From Vagococcus bubulae (lineage in GTDB: Bacteria > Bacillota > Bacilli > Lactobacillales > Vagococcaceae): DNA of 64,000 nt. A model generated the notes under the pieces. The model made no database searches. It was not told the DNA's origin and worked only from the letters and a program-made list of their open reading frames with translations. The stretch is from positions 62,001-126,000 of the forward strand of contig NZ_NGJT01000002.1 of NCBI RefSeq assembly GCF_003950315.1, written 5' to 3'. Shown piece by piece: positions 37,618-45,671 of the stretch (positions within the stretch are counted from its first letter, which is position 1; every line of letters starts with the position of its first letter). A program made the position numbers and the translations under genes.

Positions 37618-37631
37618 TGGAAGCGATTTTA
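37618..37631 (+). promoter_or_regulatory. Possible cre (CcpA) site upstream of the truncated PTS gene
   Basis: TGGAAGCGATTTTA fits the cre consensus TGNAANCGNTNNCA except at one position (T for C). It lies 43 bases before the ATG. A PTS gene is a normal CcpA target. Confidence 0.35.
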
Positions 37632-37673
37632 CAATATACTTAACCCGGGAATAAAATCTTTAGGAGAAAAAGT

Positions 37674-38066
37674 ATGAATAATAGAGAAATAGCGGAAAGA
37701 ATCGTTGATATTATTACCTATATGACGTATTGTGCCACACGCTTAAGATTTAATGTAAAAGATGAATCAACCGTTTCTTTATCTAAGTTAGACCAAGTAG
37801 AAGGTGTATTAAAGTCTCAATTTCAAAATAGTCAATTGCAAGTCATTGTTGGAGAAAAAGTGACAGGAATATTTGAAGAACTACAAAAAATTGTCATCGT
37901 TTCAGATGGGATTACAGTAGAAAAACAAGAAGTAAAGAAGAATGTTGTTTCTAGAGTAGTTGAAGCTATATCTGGTTGTTTTGGTCCTGTTATTCCTGTA
38001 TTAATTGGTTGTGGGATGGTGAAATCCATTACAGCAATTTTAACCACCTTTTCTTTATGTCTATAA
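37674..38066 (+). pseudogene. Truncated sugar PTS EIIBC gene
   Basis: 130 residues with TAGGAGAAAAAGT before the ATG. The EIIB domain of the beta-glucoside/sucrose/trehalose class is complete: the phosphorylatable cysteine is Cys20 in 'YCATRLRF', followed by 'VEGVLKSQFQNSQLQVIVG'. The EIIC membrane domain then starts ('VEAISGCFGPVIPVLIGCGMVKSITAILTTF') but stops after about 40 residues, where the sequence becomes an IS200-type element. Intact proteins have 450-650 residues. So the transporter is broken and cannot move sugar. Confidence 0.88.
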
Positions 38067-38514
38067 TGACGATAAAAGTTTAGCACACACAAAATGGAAT
38101 TGTAAGTATCATTTAGTATTTACTCCAAAATACAGAAGGAAAGCAATTTATGGGGAGTTAAGGAAAGATATAGGAAAAATATTGAGAAAGTTATGCGAGA
38201 TGAAAGATGTAGAAATAATAGAGGCACACGCAATGCCAGATCATATTCATATGCTGGTAAAAATACCTCCAAAACAATCGGTGTCAGGCTTTATGTGATT
38301 TCTTAAAGGAAGAAGTGCTGTCTTAATTCATGAGCAACACGGAAATTTGAAATATAAATATGGAAATAAAAGTTTTTGGTCTAAAGGATATTATGTGAGT
38401 ACTGTAGGATTGAATCAGAAGACAATCCAAAAATATATTCGAGAACAAGAGTCTGATGATAGAGTAAGAGATAGTATAAGTAAACGTGAATACATGGATC
38501 CATTCAAAAAATAG
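38065..38514 (+). pseudogene. tnpA: IS200-type transposase tnpA relic with internal TGA
   Basis: The frame reads N-D-D-K-S-L-A-H-T-K-W-N-C-K-Y-H-L-V-F-T-P-K-Y-R, the start of Y1 transposases, then 'EAHAMPDHIHMLV' with the HUH metal-binding histidines, and 'SKGYYVSTVG' with the catalytic tyrosine, to a stop at 38512. An in-frame TGA at 38296-38298 (after 'SVSGFM') replaces a glycine codon. No start codon lies in frame at the left end. Both defects make it inactive unless helped by a transposase elsewhere. Confidence 0.88.
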
Positions 38515-38596
38515 AAAGTTTCTCGAATTGCGGTTGGCAGTCTTTTAAGAGGCTCTCTTTAGAGAGTATGTAGGTAATGAGCCCTTCTAGGGCTAT

Positions 38597-38624
38597 TAAA
38601 AAGCCACCCGTTTTCACGGGTGGA
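38597..38624 (-). terminator. Terminator for the minus-strand ABC operon, made of the IS right-end hairpin
   Basis: Read on the minus strand, CCACCCG-TGAAAA-CGGGTGG is followed by CTTTTTAAT four bases after the ABC gene's stop codon. The IS end thus appears to act as this operon's terminator. Confidence 0.65.
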
Positions 38625-38627
38625 TAT

Positions 38628-39287
38628 TTATTTAACTAAGTCAAATTGTTTATTTTTAAGTTCATAGATAGCATCACATTTTTTGGCAACATCTTGTTCG
38701 TGAGTCACAATAATAATGCATTTCTTTTGCTCATGAGCGACTTTTTGAAATAAGGAGACAATATCTTGTGATGTTTGTTCATCTAGGTTTCCAGTGGGCT
38801 CGTCTGCTACGATTAAATCATGATTACAACATAATGAACGGACAATCGCAACACGTTGTTGCTGCCCTCCTGAAAGTTGTGTGACGGGTTTTGTAGCTAG
38901 TAACTCATCAATCCCAACTTTATTTAGGTGTTCAAGGGCGTATTCTTTTTTATTATCTACGGGTGTTTGACAAATACTCATGGCAGTTAAAACATTATCT
39001 AAAGCAGACATGTAAGGTAACAAGTTATACGATTGAAAAATGGTTGATACATCATTTTTTCGATAGTTTCTTAGTCCAATGGAATGAATATCCTGATCAT
39101 TATAATAAATATGACCAACTTTAGGAACATCTAATCCTGCAATCAGGGAAAGAAACGTTGTTTTACCAGAGCCACTTGCACCAAGGATGGCATACATTTT
39201 TCCTGCATCAAAGGTTAAATCTACATCTTGATATAGAAAATCTTGCTCATTTGTGTACCAATAGCCGATATCTTTTGTTTTTAACAT
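38628..39287 (-). CDS. ABC transporter ATP-binding protein
   Basis: 219 residues with AAAAGAGGAAGAAAT before the ATG. Walker A 'GASGSGKTT', Q-loop 'IFQSYNLLPYMSALDN', signature '[15 protein letters not shown]', Walker B 'LIVADEPTGNLDEQ', H-loop 'IIVTHEQDVA'. MacB/LolD-like subgroup. The permease gene lies 15 bases upstream on the same strand, so both form an export or mechanotransmission pair, similar in layout to Vex-type systems of streptococci. Substrate unknown. Confidence 0.9.
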   Translation of the reverse strand: MLKTKDIGYWYTNEQDFLYQDVDLTFDAGKMYAILGASGSGKTTFLSLIAGLDVPKVGHIYYNDQDIHSIGLRNYRKNDVSTIFQSYNLLPYMSALDNVLTAMSICQTPVDNKKEYALEHLNKVGIDELLATKPVTQLSGGQQQRVAIVRSLCCNHDLIVADEPTGNLDEQTSQDIVSLFQKVAHEQKKCIIIVTHEQDVAKKCDAIYELKNKQFDLVK

Positions 39288-39302
39288 ATTTCTTCCTCTT
39301 TT

Positions 39303-40829
39303 CTAAGTTGTTAATATTTTTTTCGGTTGTAATCGTAAGATACCAAGTGATGAAAGAAGTATCGAAATGAAACTAATCAGAAGTCCAAGTCCTGCTAATT
39401 TTAGGATGTCCGTACTACTAACAGAAATGTTTAAGTTTTCGATTTCTTTAGCAACATCTTGTGAACTGGCTCCTATTGAACCAAATCCACCACGCATGCC
39501 ACCACCAGAAGGTTTTTCAGGGATTTGATTGTTATTTGCACCAGGTTGTTCACCACCAGGACCACCTTGATTTGTTTGAGTAGTTTGGGTTTGTTGGGTA
39601 ATCAACTGTTCACCCACCACGTTTCCCACAATATTTCCACTAAATGTCGCAATAATTAAAGCAACAACCATACACACAATTATTTCACTGAAGAATTGAA
39701 GAATGACTTTTAAGCGTGACTCACCTAGTGCTAATAAAACGCCTATTTCATAGCGACGTTCACGAATCGTCATCATGACAATCAGTGTTAATATGATGAT
39801 TCCAGCAATGGCTACTAAGATGACAATATTTTTAGCAAAACTAGCTACGTTGTTAAGTGGTGTTAGCATTTGTTGATAGGCTTGGTCATTTGTTTGTAGA
39901 CTAAATGATTCTGTATCAATTAGTTTTTCTGCTTCTTGCACAAACGTGTCCATCTCTTTGGGATCAGATAGAGTGTAAGTGGCAGAATCAATGGTACCTT
40001 TCGCGTCATCGCCTTTTAAAGTATTGGCAAAAGTGTATGAACTATAAATCGTATTGGCGGGATTTAAAAAATTAAAACGCATCCCCATACTATCCCCAGA
40101 TTCTGATGTTGTATAAATTCCTTTGACAGTCATGTTGTATGTTTTTGTTTCATCATCTGAATTTTTTAACGTGAATGTGTCTCCAACTTCTAAATCGTTG
40201 GCTTCAGCTAATGATTGTTCAATCACAACATTATCTGTGTCAATATCCTCACTAGAAATTGCCTCTCCGCTAGTTATTTTGGCTGTACCATCTTCAAATG
40301 CAGAAGCCATTGACTGATTAACAACACCACTTATTTGAAAATCTCCTTGATTCATCTGTTCCATAGGGCCACCTTGTTTTCCACCACCAGGAGCATTTGG
40401 TGCAGCTTCATCAGAAGAGTTATCTGTCGATGTCTCTGTTGTTTCAGTTGAGCTACTTGAAATAGGTGTAATGCCATCTCCAGCAGTTGCAGAGGTTGAG
40501 GAGACAAATGAGTAAGATTTTACATTGTCTAACTTCGCAATTTTTTCTGCATCTTCTAATGATACAGGTGTTAAACTAAAGCTACCTGGGTCAGGACGTT
40601 CACCGCTAGAAGATTCTTGATTTTTTTTCATAGCCGCTTCACGATTGGCACTAAGTGTGACTTGTGCGCCAATGCTTTTTTTTGCATTTTCTGTTGCAGT
40701 AACAGAAGCTCTTTGAATGGTTAATCCAGCTAAAACAAAAATTAAAATAGCTGAAAACACTGCACATAATAAAATCGTTCGCCCTTTTTTTGCTTTCATA
40801 CTGAGTAACGCTCGCTTGATAAAATCCAT
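39303..40829 (-). CDS. MacB/FtsX-type ABC permease with Gly/Pro/Gln-rich extracellular inserts
   Basis: 508 residues with TAGGAGGATTATT before the ATG. One N-terminal helix (about 18-38), a large extracellular MacB-core domain (about 40-330), and FtsX helices (about 335-360, 380-405 and 475-500) with 'IRERRYEIGVLLALGESRLKVI'. Two low-complexity stretches stand out: about residues 112-158 (Ser/Thr-rich, then 'APNAPGGGKQGGPMEQM') and about 410-455 (Gln/Thr, then 'GGPGGEQPGANNNQ' and 'GGGMRGGFG'). They face outside and look disordered. First gene of the two-gene operon; Vex-like function is inferred. Confidence 0.82.
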   Translation of the reverse strand: MDFIKRALLSMKAKKGRTILLCAVFSAILIFVLAGLTIQRASVTATENAKKSIGAQVTLSANREAAMKKNQESSSGERPDPGSFSLTPVSLEDAEKIAKLDNVKSYSFVSSTSATAGDGITPISSSSTETTETSTDNSSDEAAPNAPGGGKQGGPMEQMNQGDFQISGVVNQSMASAFEDGTAKITSGEAISSEDIDTDNVVIEQSLAEANDLEVGDTFTLKNSDDETKTYNMTVKGIYTTSESGDSMGMRFNFLNPANTIYSSYTFANTLKGDDAKGTIDSATYTLSDPKEMDTFVQEAEKLIDTESFSLQTNDQAYQQMLTPLNNVASFAKNIVILVAIAGIIILTLIVMMTIRERRYEIGVLLALGESRLKVILQFFSEIIVCMVVALIIATFSGNIVGNVVGEQLITQQTQTTQTNQGGPGGEQPGANNNQIPEKPSGGGMRGGFGSIGASSQDVAKEIENLNISVSSTDILKLAGLGLLISFISILLSSLGILRLQPKKILTT

Positions 40830-40921
40830 AATAATCCTCCTAAATGTTTCTTTAACTGATTATTACTTTAAATAACTTAGCTTAAACGTAACTTAAAAAA
40901 AGGTGAATTTTTTTATTGGTC

Positions 40922-41236
40922 TTATCCAATCACTTTTAAACCGATTGATGATAGCAAAATAACTAAAATACATAGTAGTCGTTTCCAATCTGTTGATTCG
41001 TTAAAACAAATCATACCGATTAGCGTGCTTCCAACAACACCAATACCGGTCCAAATAGCATAACCTGTACCCATGGGGATAGATTTTAATGCCAAACTCA
41101 GTAAGAAAAAACTAAAACTAAATCCTATAATAATTAGTAGAACGGTTGAAAAAGTTCGTTTTATTGATAAACGATTAATCATTGCGACACCAAACATTTC
41201 AAAAAAGCCAGCGATAATTAGTATTATCCAATCCAT
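40922..41236 (-). CDS. ykkD: SMR family guanidinium/multidrug exporter subunit, YkkD-like
   Basis: 104 residues, four transmembrane helices filling almost the whole protein. The essential membrane glutamate is Glu13 in 'AGFFEMFGVAMINR'; 'IPMGTGYAIWTGIGVVGS' is the conserved helix 3 motif. It resembles B. subtilis YkkD along its length by eye. It starts one base after the stop of the ykkC-like gene, giving a paired heterodimer as in YkkCD. A guanidine-I riboswitch controls the operon, so guanidinium export is the likely role. Confidence 0.9.
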   Translation of the reverse strand: MDWIILIIAGFFEMFGVAMINRLSIKRTFSTVLLIIIGFSFSFFLLSLALKSIPMGTGYAIWTGIGVVGSTLIGMICFNESTDWKRLLCILVILLSSIGLKVIG

Positions 41237-41237
41237 T

Positions 41238-41576
41238 TCAATTTTCCTCCTTAACCTTTTTTTCTGGCGTCAAAAGTTTTAGGCCAATAACACCACAAAT
41301 CAGCAATAAAATAAGTAATAGTTTTAGCCAATTTAGTGTTGCTCCGAAAAATAGGGCATCCGATAAAATAATCCCTACTGTTCCAAGTCCTACAAATACA
41401 GCATAAACTGTTCCAGTAGGTAGTTTAGAAGTTGCTGAAATCATTAACCAATTACTGATAATAATGAGTAAGACAGTCAATAACCACTGAAGTAAAGTAG
41501 TTGAGTGAGTTAATCCTATTACCCAAAATATTTCTAACATGGCGGCTTTTATGACGTTTAACCATTCTTTTTTCAT
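41238..41576 (-). CDS. ykkC: SMR family guanidinium/multidrug exporter subunit, YkkC-like
   Basis: 112 residues. ATG 41576 follows TAGGAGGAAAAAA; the frame runs further up into the riboswitch terminator and is not used. Four transmembrane helices, Glu15 in 'AAMLEIFWVIGL', the helix 3 motif 'LPTGTVYAVFVGLGTVG', and a C-terminal charged tail (PEKKVKEEN) as in B. subtilis YkkC. First gene of the pair. Expression depends on guanidine binding to the leader. Confidence 0.9.
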   Translation of the reverse strand: MKKEWLNVIKAAMLEIFWVIGLTHSTTLLQWLLTVLLIIISNWLMISATSKLPTGTVYAVFVGLGTVGIILSDALFFGATLNWLKLLLILLLICGVIGLKLLTPEKKVKEEN

Positions 41577-41599
41577 TTTTTTCCTCCTAACTAAAAAAT

Positions 41600-41731
41600 A
41601 AAAAAGCCTGAAAGACACTGTAAAAAAACAGTATCTCCCAGGCTTTTGTCCTTCCGTGACATAGATAAACTATCTATGAGTTTTCTCTTGGACCAGTCTA
41701 ATACAAGTGTATTACGGAACCCTAGAAAACT
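41600..41731 (-). promoter_or_regulatory. Guanidine-I (ykkC) riboswitch with transcription terminator
   Basis: On the minus strand the conserved blocks occur in order: TAGGGTTCCG, a stem with ATACACTTGTAT, ACTGGTCC, AAGAGAAAACTC, a stem ATAGATAGTTTATCTAT, GGAAGGACAAAAGCCTGGGAGA. This is the guanidine-I aptamer. The terminal AAGCCTG also pairs with CAGGCTT just downstream, around the ACTGT/ACAGT stem and followed by a T-run, forming an alternative terminator. Guanidine binding should prevent the terminator and allow ykkCD expression. Confidence 0.93.
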
Positions 41732-41732
41732 T

Positions 41733-41762
41733 AATATATGTAATTGATTGTCATTTTAGCAA
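41733..41762 (-). promoter_or_regulatory. Possible promoter of the ykkCD riboswitch transcript
   Basis: On the minus strand TTGCTA (41762-41757), 18 bases, then TATATT (near 41738-41733), a few bases before the aptamer start. Confidence 0.45.
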
Positions 41763-41854
41763 ATTATGAATCTCCCCGTCAACTAAAATTAATAAATAAA
41801 AATATCGTTTGTTTGCTTCATTCATGGTAATATGGATAAAAAAGGTATGAGAAT

Positions 41855-42403
41855 ATGAAAGGATTTTTACAAACTGATAGCCTGGAGACGTTGTTTTCTT
41901 ATCAAGAAGCAGTGGATTTGCATCCTAATATGTATCAATTTTTAGAGGATAGCTCATATAATGAGGAGATGTTTTTTCTTACATATACAACATTAAAAAG
42001 TATCTTAACTGATTTATTTTTTAAAGATGATAAGGTAATTCTTTTAATAAATAAATATCCGCTACACTATAAAAATAAAACAGATAAGATTCTCTATAAA
42101 CTGGTAAAAAATATGGGAGAAATCACTTTGTCAGAACAAACATTCGATTACCTTAACGATGATATAGATACTTATCATCGATTGCAAATTGAAACAACTT
42201 GTTCCAATATAAAATGGAAACAGTTGATTCTTTGTGTAATTAATCAAGATTTTCCGGACAGACGACCGCAGTTTAATCGAAAGAATTCTCTAAGAGCTCC
42301 TGAAATATACCTAGTTAGTCCAACATCTGAAACGATGATTTATGTTTATGATGACAGAGGGTATATCATTTATAGCGATGATAAAAACAAAAAAATTAAT
42401 TAA
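41855..42403 (+). CDS. DUF3885-like protein
   Basis: 182 residues; ATG follows AAAAAAGGTATGAGAAT. The C-terminal half has the DUF3885 signature: 'KWKQLILCVINQDFPDRRP' then 'EIYLVSPTSETMIYVYDDRGYIIYSDD'. No signal peptide or membrane helix. DUF3885 proteins are often found near toxin or polymorphic-system genes, but none is visible here; the next gene (18 bases on) is a UDP-GlcNAc 2-epimerase. Function unknown. Confidence 0.75.
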   Translation: MKGFLQTDSLETLFSYQEAVDLHPNMYQFLEDSSYNEEMFFLTYTTLKSILTDLFFKDDKVILLINKYPLHYKNKTDKILYKLVKNMGEITLSEQTFDYLNDDIDTYHRLQIETTCSNIKWKQLILCVINQDFPDRRPQFNRKNSLRAPEIYLVSPTSETMIYVYDDRGYIIYSDDKNKKIN

Positions 42404-42421
42404 ATAATGAGGTGACCTAAG

Positions 42422-43522
42422 TTGAAGAAAAAAGTGATGTTAGTATTTGGGACACGACCTGAAGCAATAAAGATGTGTCCATTGGTAAATGAGTTAGAAA
42501 GACACGAAGAGTTTGAAACAATCGTTTGTGTGACAGGGCAACACAGAGAGATGCTTGACCAAGTATTGAGTGTCTTTAATGTTGTACCAAAATATGATTT
42601 AAACATTATGAAATCACAACAAGATTTATTTGATGTGACGACAAATATTTTAGAAAAAATTAAATCGGTATTGTTAAAAGAAAAACCAGATATTGTGTTA
42701 GTTCACGGAGATACTAGTACGTCTTATGCCTCTGCTTTAGCAGCCTTTTACCTTCAAATACCAGTAGGCCATGTAGAAGCAGGGTTACGTACCCATAATA
42801 TTTTTTCTCCCTTTCCAGAAGAGTTTAACAGACAGTCAATTAGTTTGATATCATCAGTTGATTTTGCTCCAACTAATCAAGCCAAAGAAACTTTAATTAA
42901 AGAAGGAAAAAACGAAGATACAGTTTTTGTCACAGGTAATACGGCGATTGATGCGTTGAAAACAACTGTACAAGAGGATTATACGAGTGACATTTTAGAG
43001 TGGGCGAGTGACAGTCGTTTAATAGTACTGACAGCTCATAGACGAGAAAATCAAGGTGCACCGATGAAAGAAATGTTTCAAGCAGTAAAAAGAGTGGTAG
43101 ATACTCATGAAGATGTTAAAGTGGTGTATCCGATTCATATGAATCCCTCTATTCAAACACTTGCTAAAGAGATATTTGGTCAGACAGACCGAGTTAAATT
43201 AATTCCACCAATGGATGTCGTTGATTTTCATAATTTATTAGCTAAAAGCTATTTAATTATTACAGATAGTGGAGGGATACAAGAAGAGGCGCCATCTCTT
43301 GGTAAACCAGTGTTAGTCATGCGCGATACAACAGAACGACCTGAAGGAATAAAAGCTGGTACATTAAAATTAGTCGGAACAAAAGAAGAAGTCATTTACC
43401 AAGCATTAGATGATTTATTAACCAATGAAGGTAGTTATCTGGCTATGTCTACTGCAAGTAACCCTTATGGAGATGGATCAGCTTGTCAGAAAATTGCCAT
43501 GATTTTAAAAGATAAATTATAA
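42422..43522 (+). CDS. wecB: UDP-N-acetylglucosamine 2-epimerase (non-hydrolysing)
   Basis: 366 residues from a TTG start with GAGGTGACCTAAG upstream. Converts UDP-GlcNAc to UDP-ManNAc for wall teichoic acid linkage units or capsule. Motifs: 'FGTRPEAIKMCPLV', 'VTGQHREMLDQVL', 'VHGDTSTSYASALAAF', 'VGHVEAGLRT', 'LTAHRREN', 'TDSGGIQEEAP'. GT-B fold, full length. Also called mnaA in Firmicutes. Probably cotranscribed with the DUF3885 gene. Confidence 0.94.
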   Translation: MKKKVMLVFGTRPEAIKMCPLVNELERHEEFETIVCVTGQHREMLDQVLSVFNVVPKYDLNIMKSQQDLFDVTTNILEKIKSVLLKEKPDIVLVHGDTSTSYASALAAFYLQIPVGHVEAGLRTHNIFSPFPEEFNRQSISLISSVDFAPTNQAKETLIKEGKNEDTVFVTGNTAIDALKTTVQEDYTSDILEWASDSRLIVLTAHRRENQGAPMKEMFQAVKRVVDTHEDVKVVYPIHMNPSIQTLAKEIFGQTDRVKLIPPMDVVDFHNLLAKSYLIITDSGGIQEEAPSLGKPVLVMRDTTERPEGIKAGTLKLVGTKEEVIYQALDDLLTNEGSYLAMSTASNPYGDGSACQKIAMILKDKL

Positions 43523-43528
43523 AAAGTA

Positions 43529-43560
43529 AAAGTTTTAGAGATTTCTCTAGAACTTTTTTT
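43529..43560 (+). terminator. Rho-independent terminator
   Basis: AAGTTTTAGAG pairs with CTCTAGAACTT around ATTT (one mismatch), then T-run. Confidence 0.85.
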
Positions 43561-43624
43561 ATGTTTTTAAGGAATTTGAGAAAAATCACTGTACTGTAAG
43601 TGAGAAACAAAAGGAGGGGATAAC

Positions 43625-44173
43625 ATGACAGATGAGGAATACTTGATTGGATTACTTAATAGAGATGAAGAAATATTAAGTGAACTGATGGACACCTATA
43701 TGAAGTTACTATGGGCAGTTGGCTCTAAATACCTAAATCATCAACAAGGAGTCACCATACAAGACATTGAGGAATTAGTCAGTGACGTATTTATTAGATT
43801 GTGGAAAAATCCAAAGGGGTTTAATCCAAGTAAAGGGAGTTTGAAAACATATCTTTGTATGATGACACGAAGTATGGCGTTAAATAAAATGAAACAAACA
43901 TCAAAGGACGTCACAGTGGAGTTGGATGACAGCATTAAAGCCACATTGACAAAAGAAGAAAGTAGCATGGATTGGCAATCTTTTTATCAAGCAGTGATGA
44001 CACTGGAAGAACCAACGCGAGAAATAATTATTAAACGATATTTTTATGAAATGAAACCAAAGGAAATTCAAGAAAAAACAGGTTATGATTCAAAATTAAT
44101 TGATAATAAATTGTATCAAGGGAAAAAAAAATTACAAAAACAGTTTAGAGAATTAGGAGGAGAAATCGGATGA
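43625..44173 (+). CDS. Sigma-70 family (ECF-like) RNA polymerase sigma factor
   Basis: 182 residues with AAAGGAGGGGATAAC before the ATG. Region 2 ('LLNRDEEILSELMDTYMKLLWAVGSKYL', 'IQDIEELVSDVFIRLWKNP', 'LKTYLCMMTRSMALNKMKQ') and region 4 ('LEEPTREIIIKRYFYEMKPKEIQEKTGYDSKLIDNKLYQGKKKL'). The sequence differs clearly from the other sigma factor in the window. It overlaps the DUF4179 gene by four bases (ATGA), the usual sigma/anti-sigma layout. A TTGAGA block lies about 50 bases upstream of the ATG, but no -10 is sure. Confidence 0.9.
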   Translation: MTDEEYLIGLLNRDEEILSELMDTYMKLLWAVGSKYLNHQQGVTIQDIEELVSDVFIRLWKNPKGFNPSKGSLKTYLCMMTRSMALNKMKQTSKDVTVELDDSIKATLTKEESSMDWQSFYQAVMTLEEPTREIIIKRYFYEMKPKEIQEKTGYDSKLIDNKLYQGKKKLQKQFRELGGEIG

Positions 44174-45615
44174 ATAGATACCAAAAAGAACCTTTTGAAG
44201 AGTTGTCAGATGAACAGTTAGAAGAGTTGTTGGCACAGATGGATCAAGAGATGTCGAATAAATCGAAAGAAAAAATAAAACAAACAGTGTCTGAAAATAT
44301 CAACAAAGAAACAGAAAAAATCAAACCATTAAAATCTAAAAAGAAAAAATGGGCCACTATTCTAGGTGCTGCTGCGGTGCTTAGTTTAATGGTTGGTTAT
44401 ACTCAAGTAGACACCATAAAAGCTGCTTATGTTAAAGCTTTTGGAACAGAGGCAGAGAAGGTATTAACGAATTCAGAAAAACTCGATTATTCAGTAGAAG
44501 ATCAAGGATTGAAATTAACAGCAAAAAATACTTTTAGAGATGGCAATACTACCTATGTTTTAATGGAGTTGCAAGACTTAACAGGAGATAGACTATCAGA
44601 AGACACCAGTATTAGTGATTGGTCAATGTTAAATGGTGGGAACACGCAAGTGATTAACTATGATAAAAAAACAAAGACAGCGATGTTATTGGTCAGTTCA
44701 GTATCTTGGGAAGAACATAAAGATACAGGATTTATACTGAAACAATTTGAATCCCATATTAAAGAGATGAGAAATACAGTGTCGGTTGATTGGAAAAAAG
44801 ATCTGGCGACAAATGTTAAATGGAAAAAATATGATGGGAAAAATGGAGTAGGTGGTGGAAGTGTTGATGACTCTATTTTAGAGAAGTTGAATGTCAACTA
44901 TGAGGAGTTGTATAGTGAATACTTACCGAACAAACGATTATCGATTCCATTAATTCCTGACGAAGATTATTTTATTGAAAATATGGCATATAAAGATGGC
45001 TTATTACATATTTTGGTGAAATGGCCCAATATAAAAGGGTACAATTTCTTAAACTTAGATTTTCAGCCTAAGGATGCTAGTAAAGAGATGCCAGAAAAAA
45101 ATGGAAATGAGGTATGGCCATACATTGCTTCTTATTCAGCATATAATACTGAAACACATAGTGATGAAACAGGACGAAGTGATTATGAGGAATTTGTTTT
45201 TGATATAAAAGAATCAGAGCTACAAAATTATGATTTAACAGTAGAAGCTGCAAAAACACAAACAGTTGTTTCTGGTAATTGGGCGATAAAATTGAAAGAA
45301 CCAAAAGAAATAGAAAAAAAAGCATTAAAAGATATCACACTTAAAAAAGAAAACTTAGCATTATCTAATATAAATCTATCAGGTTTATCTTTAAGCTTTG
45401 ATGTAAAAGATTCTTCTCGAGAGCAAATGGAAAAGTTGACTTTAGATGTAAAACTAGTTAAAAAAGATGGGGAGATAATTGATTTAACGAAAGATGGTGG
45501 CGGTAATATATACACTGAAAATGGAGAAAGCCAAGTATCCTTAATGTATGATTACACTGAATTAAGTGACATTGACTCTGTTATCATTAATGGTCAAACA
45601 CTTAAAGTAGAATAA
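44170..45615 (+). CDS. DUF4179-type anti-sigma-like membrane protein
   Basis: 481 residues; the ATG overlaps the sigma gene stop. Layout: acidic cytoplasmic N-terminus ('EPFEELSDEQLEELLAQMDQEM', about 1-60), a basic cluster KKKK, one membrane helix (about 63-80), then a long outside part. Just after the helix, 'KAAYVKAFGTEAEKVLTNSEKLDYSVEDQGLKLTAKNTFRDGNTTYVLMELQD' fits DUF4179, a domain found beside ECF sigma factors. The C-terminal region (about 395-481) is a second beta domain. The likely role is to hold the sigma factor until an outside signal is sensed; the signal is unknown. Confidence 0.8.
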   Translation: MNRYQKEPFEELSDEQLEELLAQMDQEMSNKSKEKIKQTVSENINKETEKIKPLKSKKKKWATILGAAAVLSLMVGYTQVDTIKAAYVKAFGTEAEKVLTNSEKLDYSVEDQGLKLTAKNTFRDGNTTYVLMELQDLTGDRLSEDTSISDWSMLNGGNTQVINYDKKTKTAMLLVSSVSWEEHKDTGFILKQFESHIKEMRNTVSVDWKKDLATNVKWKKYDGKNGVGGGSVDDSILEKLNVNYEELYSEYLPNKRLSIPLIPDEDYFIENMAYKDGLLHILVKWPNIKGYNFLNLDFQPKDASKEMPEKNGNEVWPYIASYSAYNTETHSDETGRSDYEEFVFDIKESELQNYDLTVEAAKTQTVVSGNWAIKLKEPKEIEKKALKDITLKKENLALSNINLSGLSLSFDVKDSSREQMEKLTLDVKLVKKDGEIIDLTKDGGGNIYTENGESQVSLMYDYTELSDIDSVIINGQTLKVE

Positions 45616-45621
45616 AAAAAT

Positions 45622-45671
45622 AAAACCATTCCTGTGCAAACGACAAGTAAAGCATAGGAATGGTTTTATTT
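45622..45671. terminator. Bidirectional terminator
   Basis: AAAACCATTCCT pairs with AGGAATGGTTTT around a loop of about 26 bases that itself has GTGC/GCAT ends. A- and T-rich flanks suit both convergent genes. Confidence 0.85.

Larger units (their letters stand above)
38064..38624 (+). mobile_element. Degenerate IS200/IS605-family element (tnpA only, left end missing)
   Basis: The element comprises the tnpA relic and, to its right, the subterminal hairpins typical of IS200-type right ends: GAGCCCTTCTAGGGCT near 38579-38594 and CCACCCG/CGGGTGG at 38604-38623. To the left only a few bases separate tnpA codons from the PTS gene, so the usual left-end hairpin and tnpA start are absent. No tnpB is present. 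It is a non-functional remnant. Confidence 0.75.

Noticed and set aside
38515..38600. Possible omega (reRNA) guide RNA at the right end of the IS element
   Set aside because: No tnpB is present and the remnant belongs to the tnpA-only IS200 type.
41577..41618. Longer start of the ykkC gene
   Set aside because: This stretch holds the ribosome site and the foot of the riboswitch terminator, so it cannot be coding in the induced transcript.
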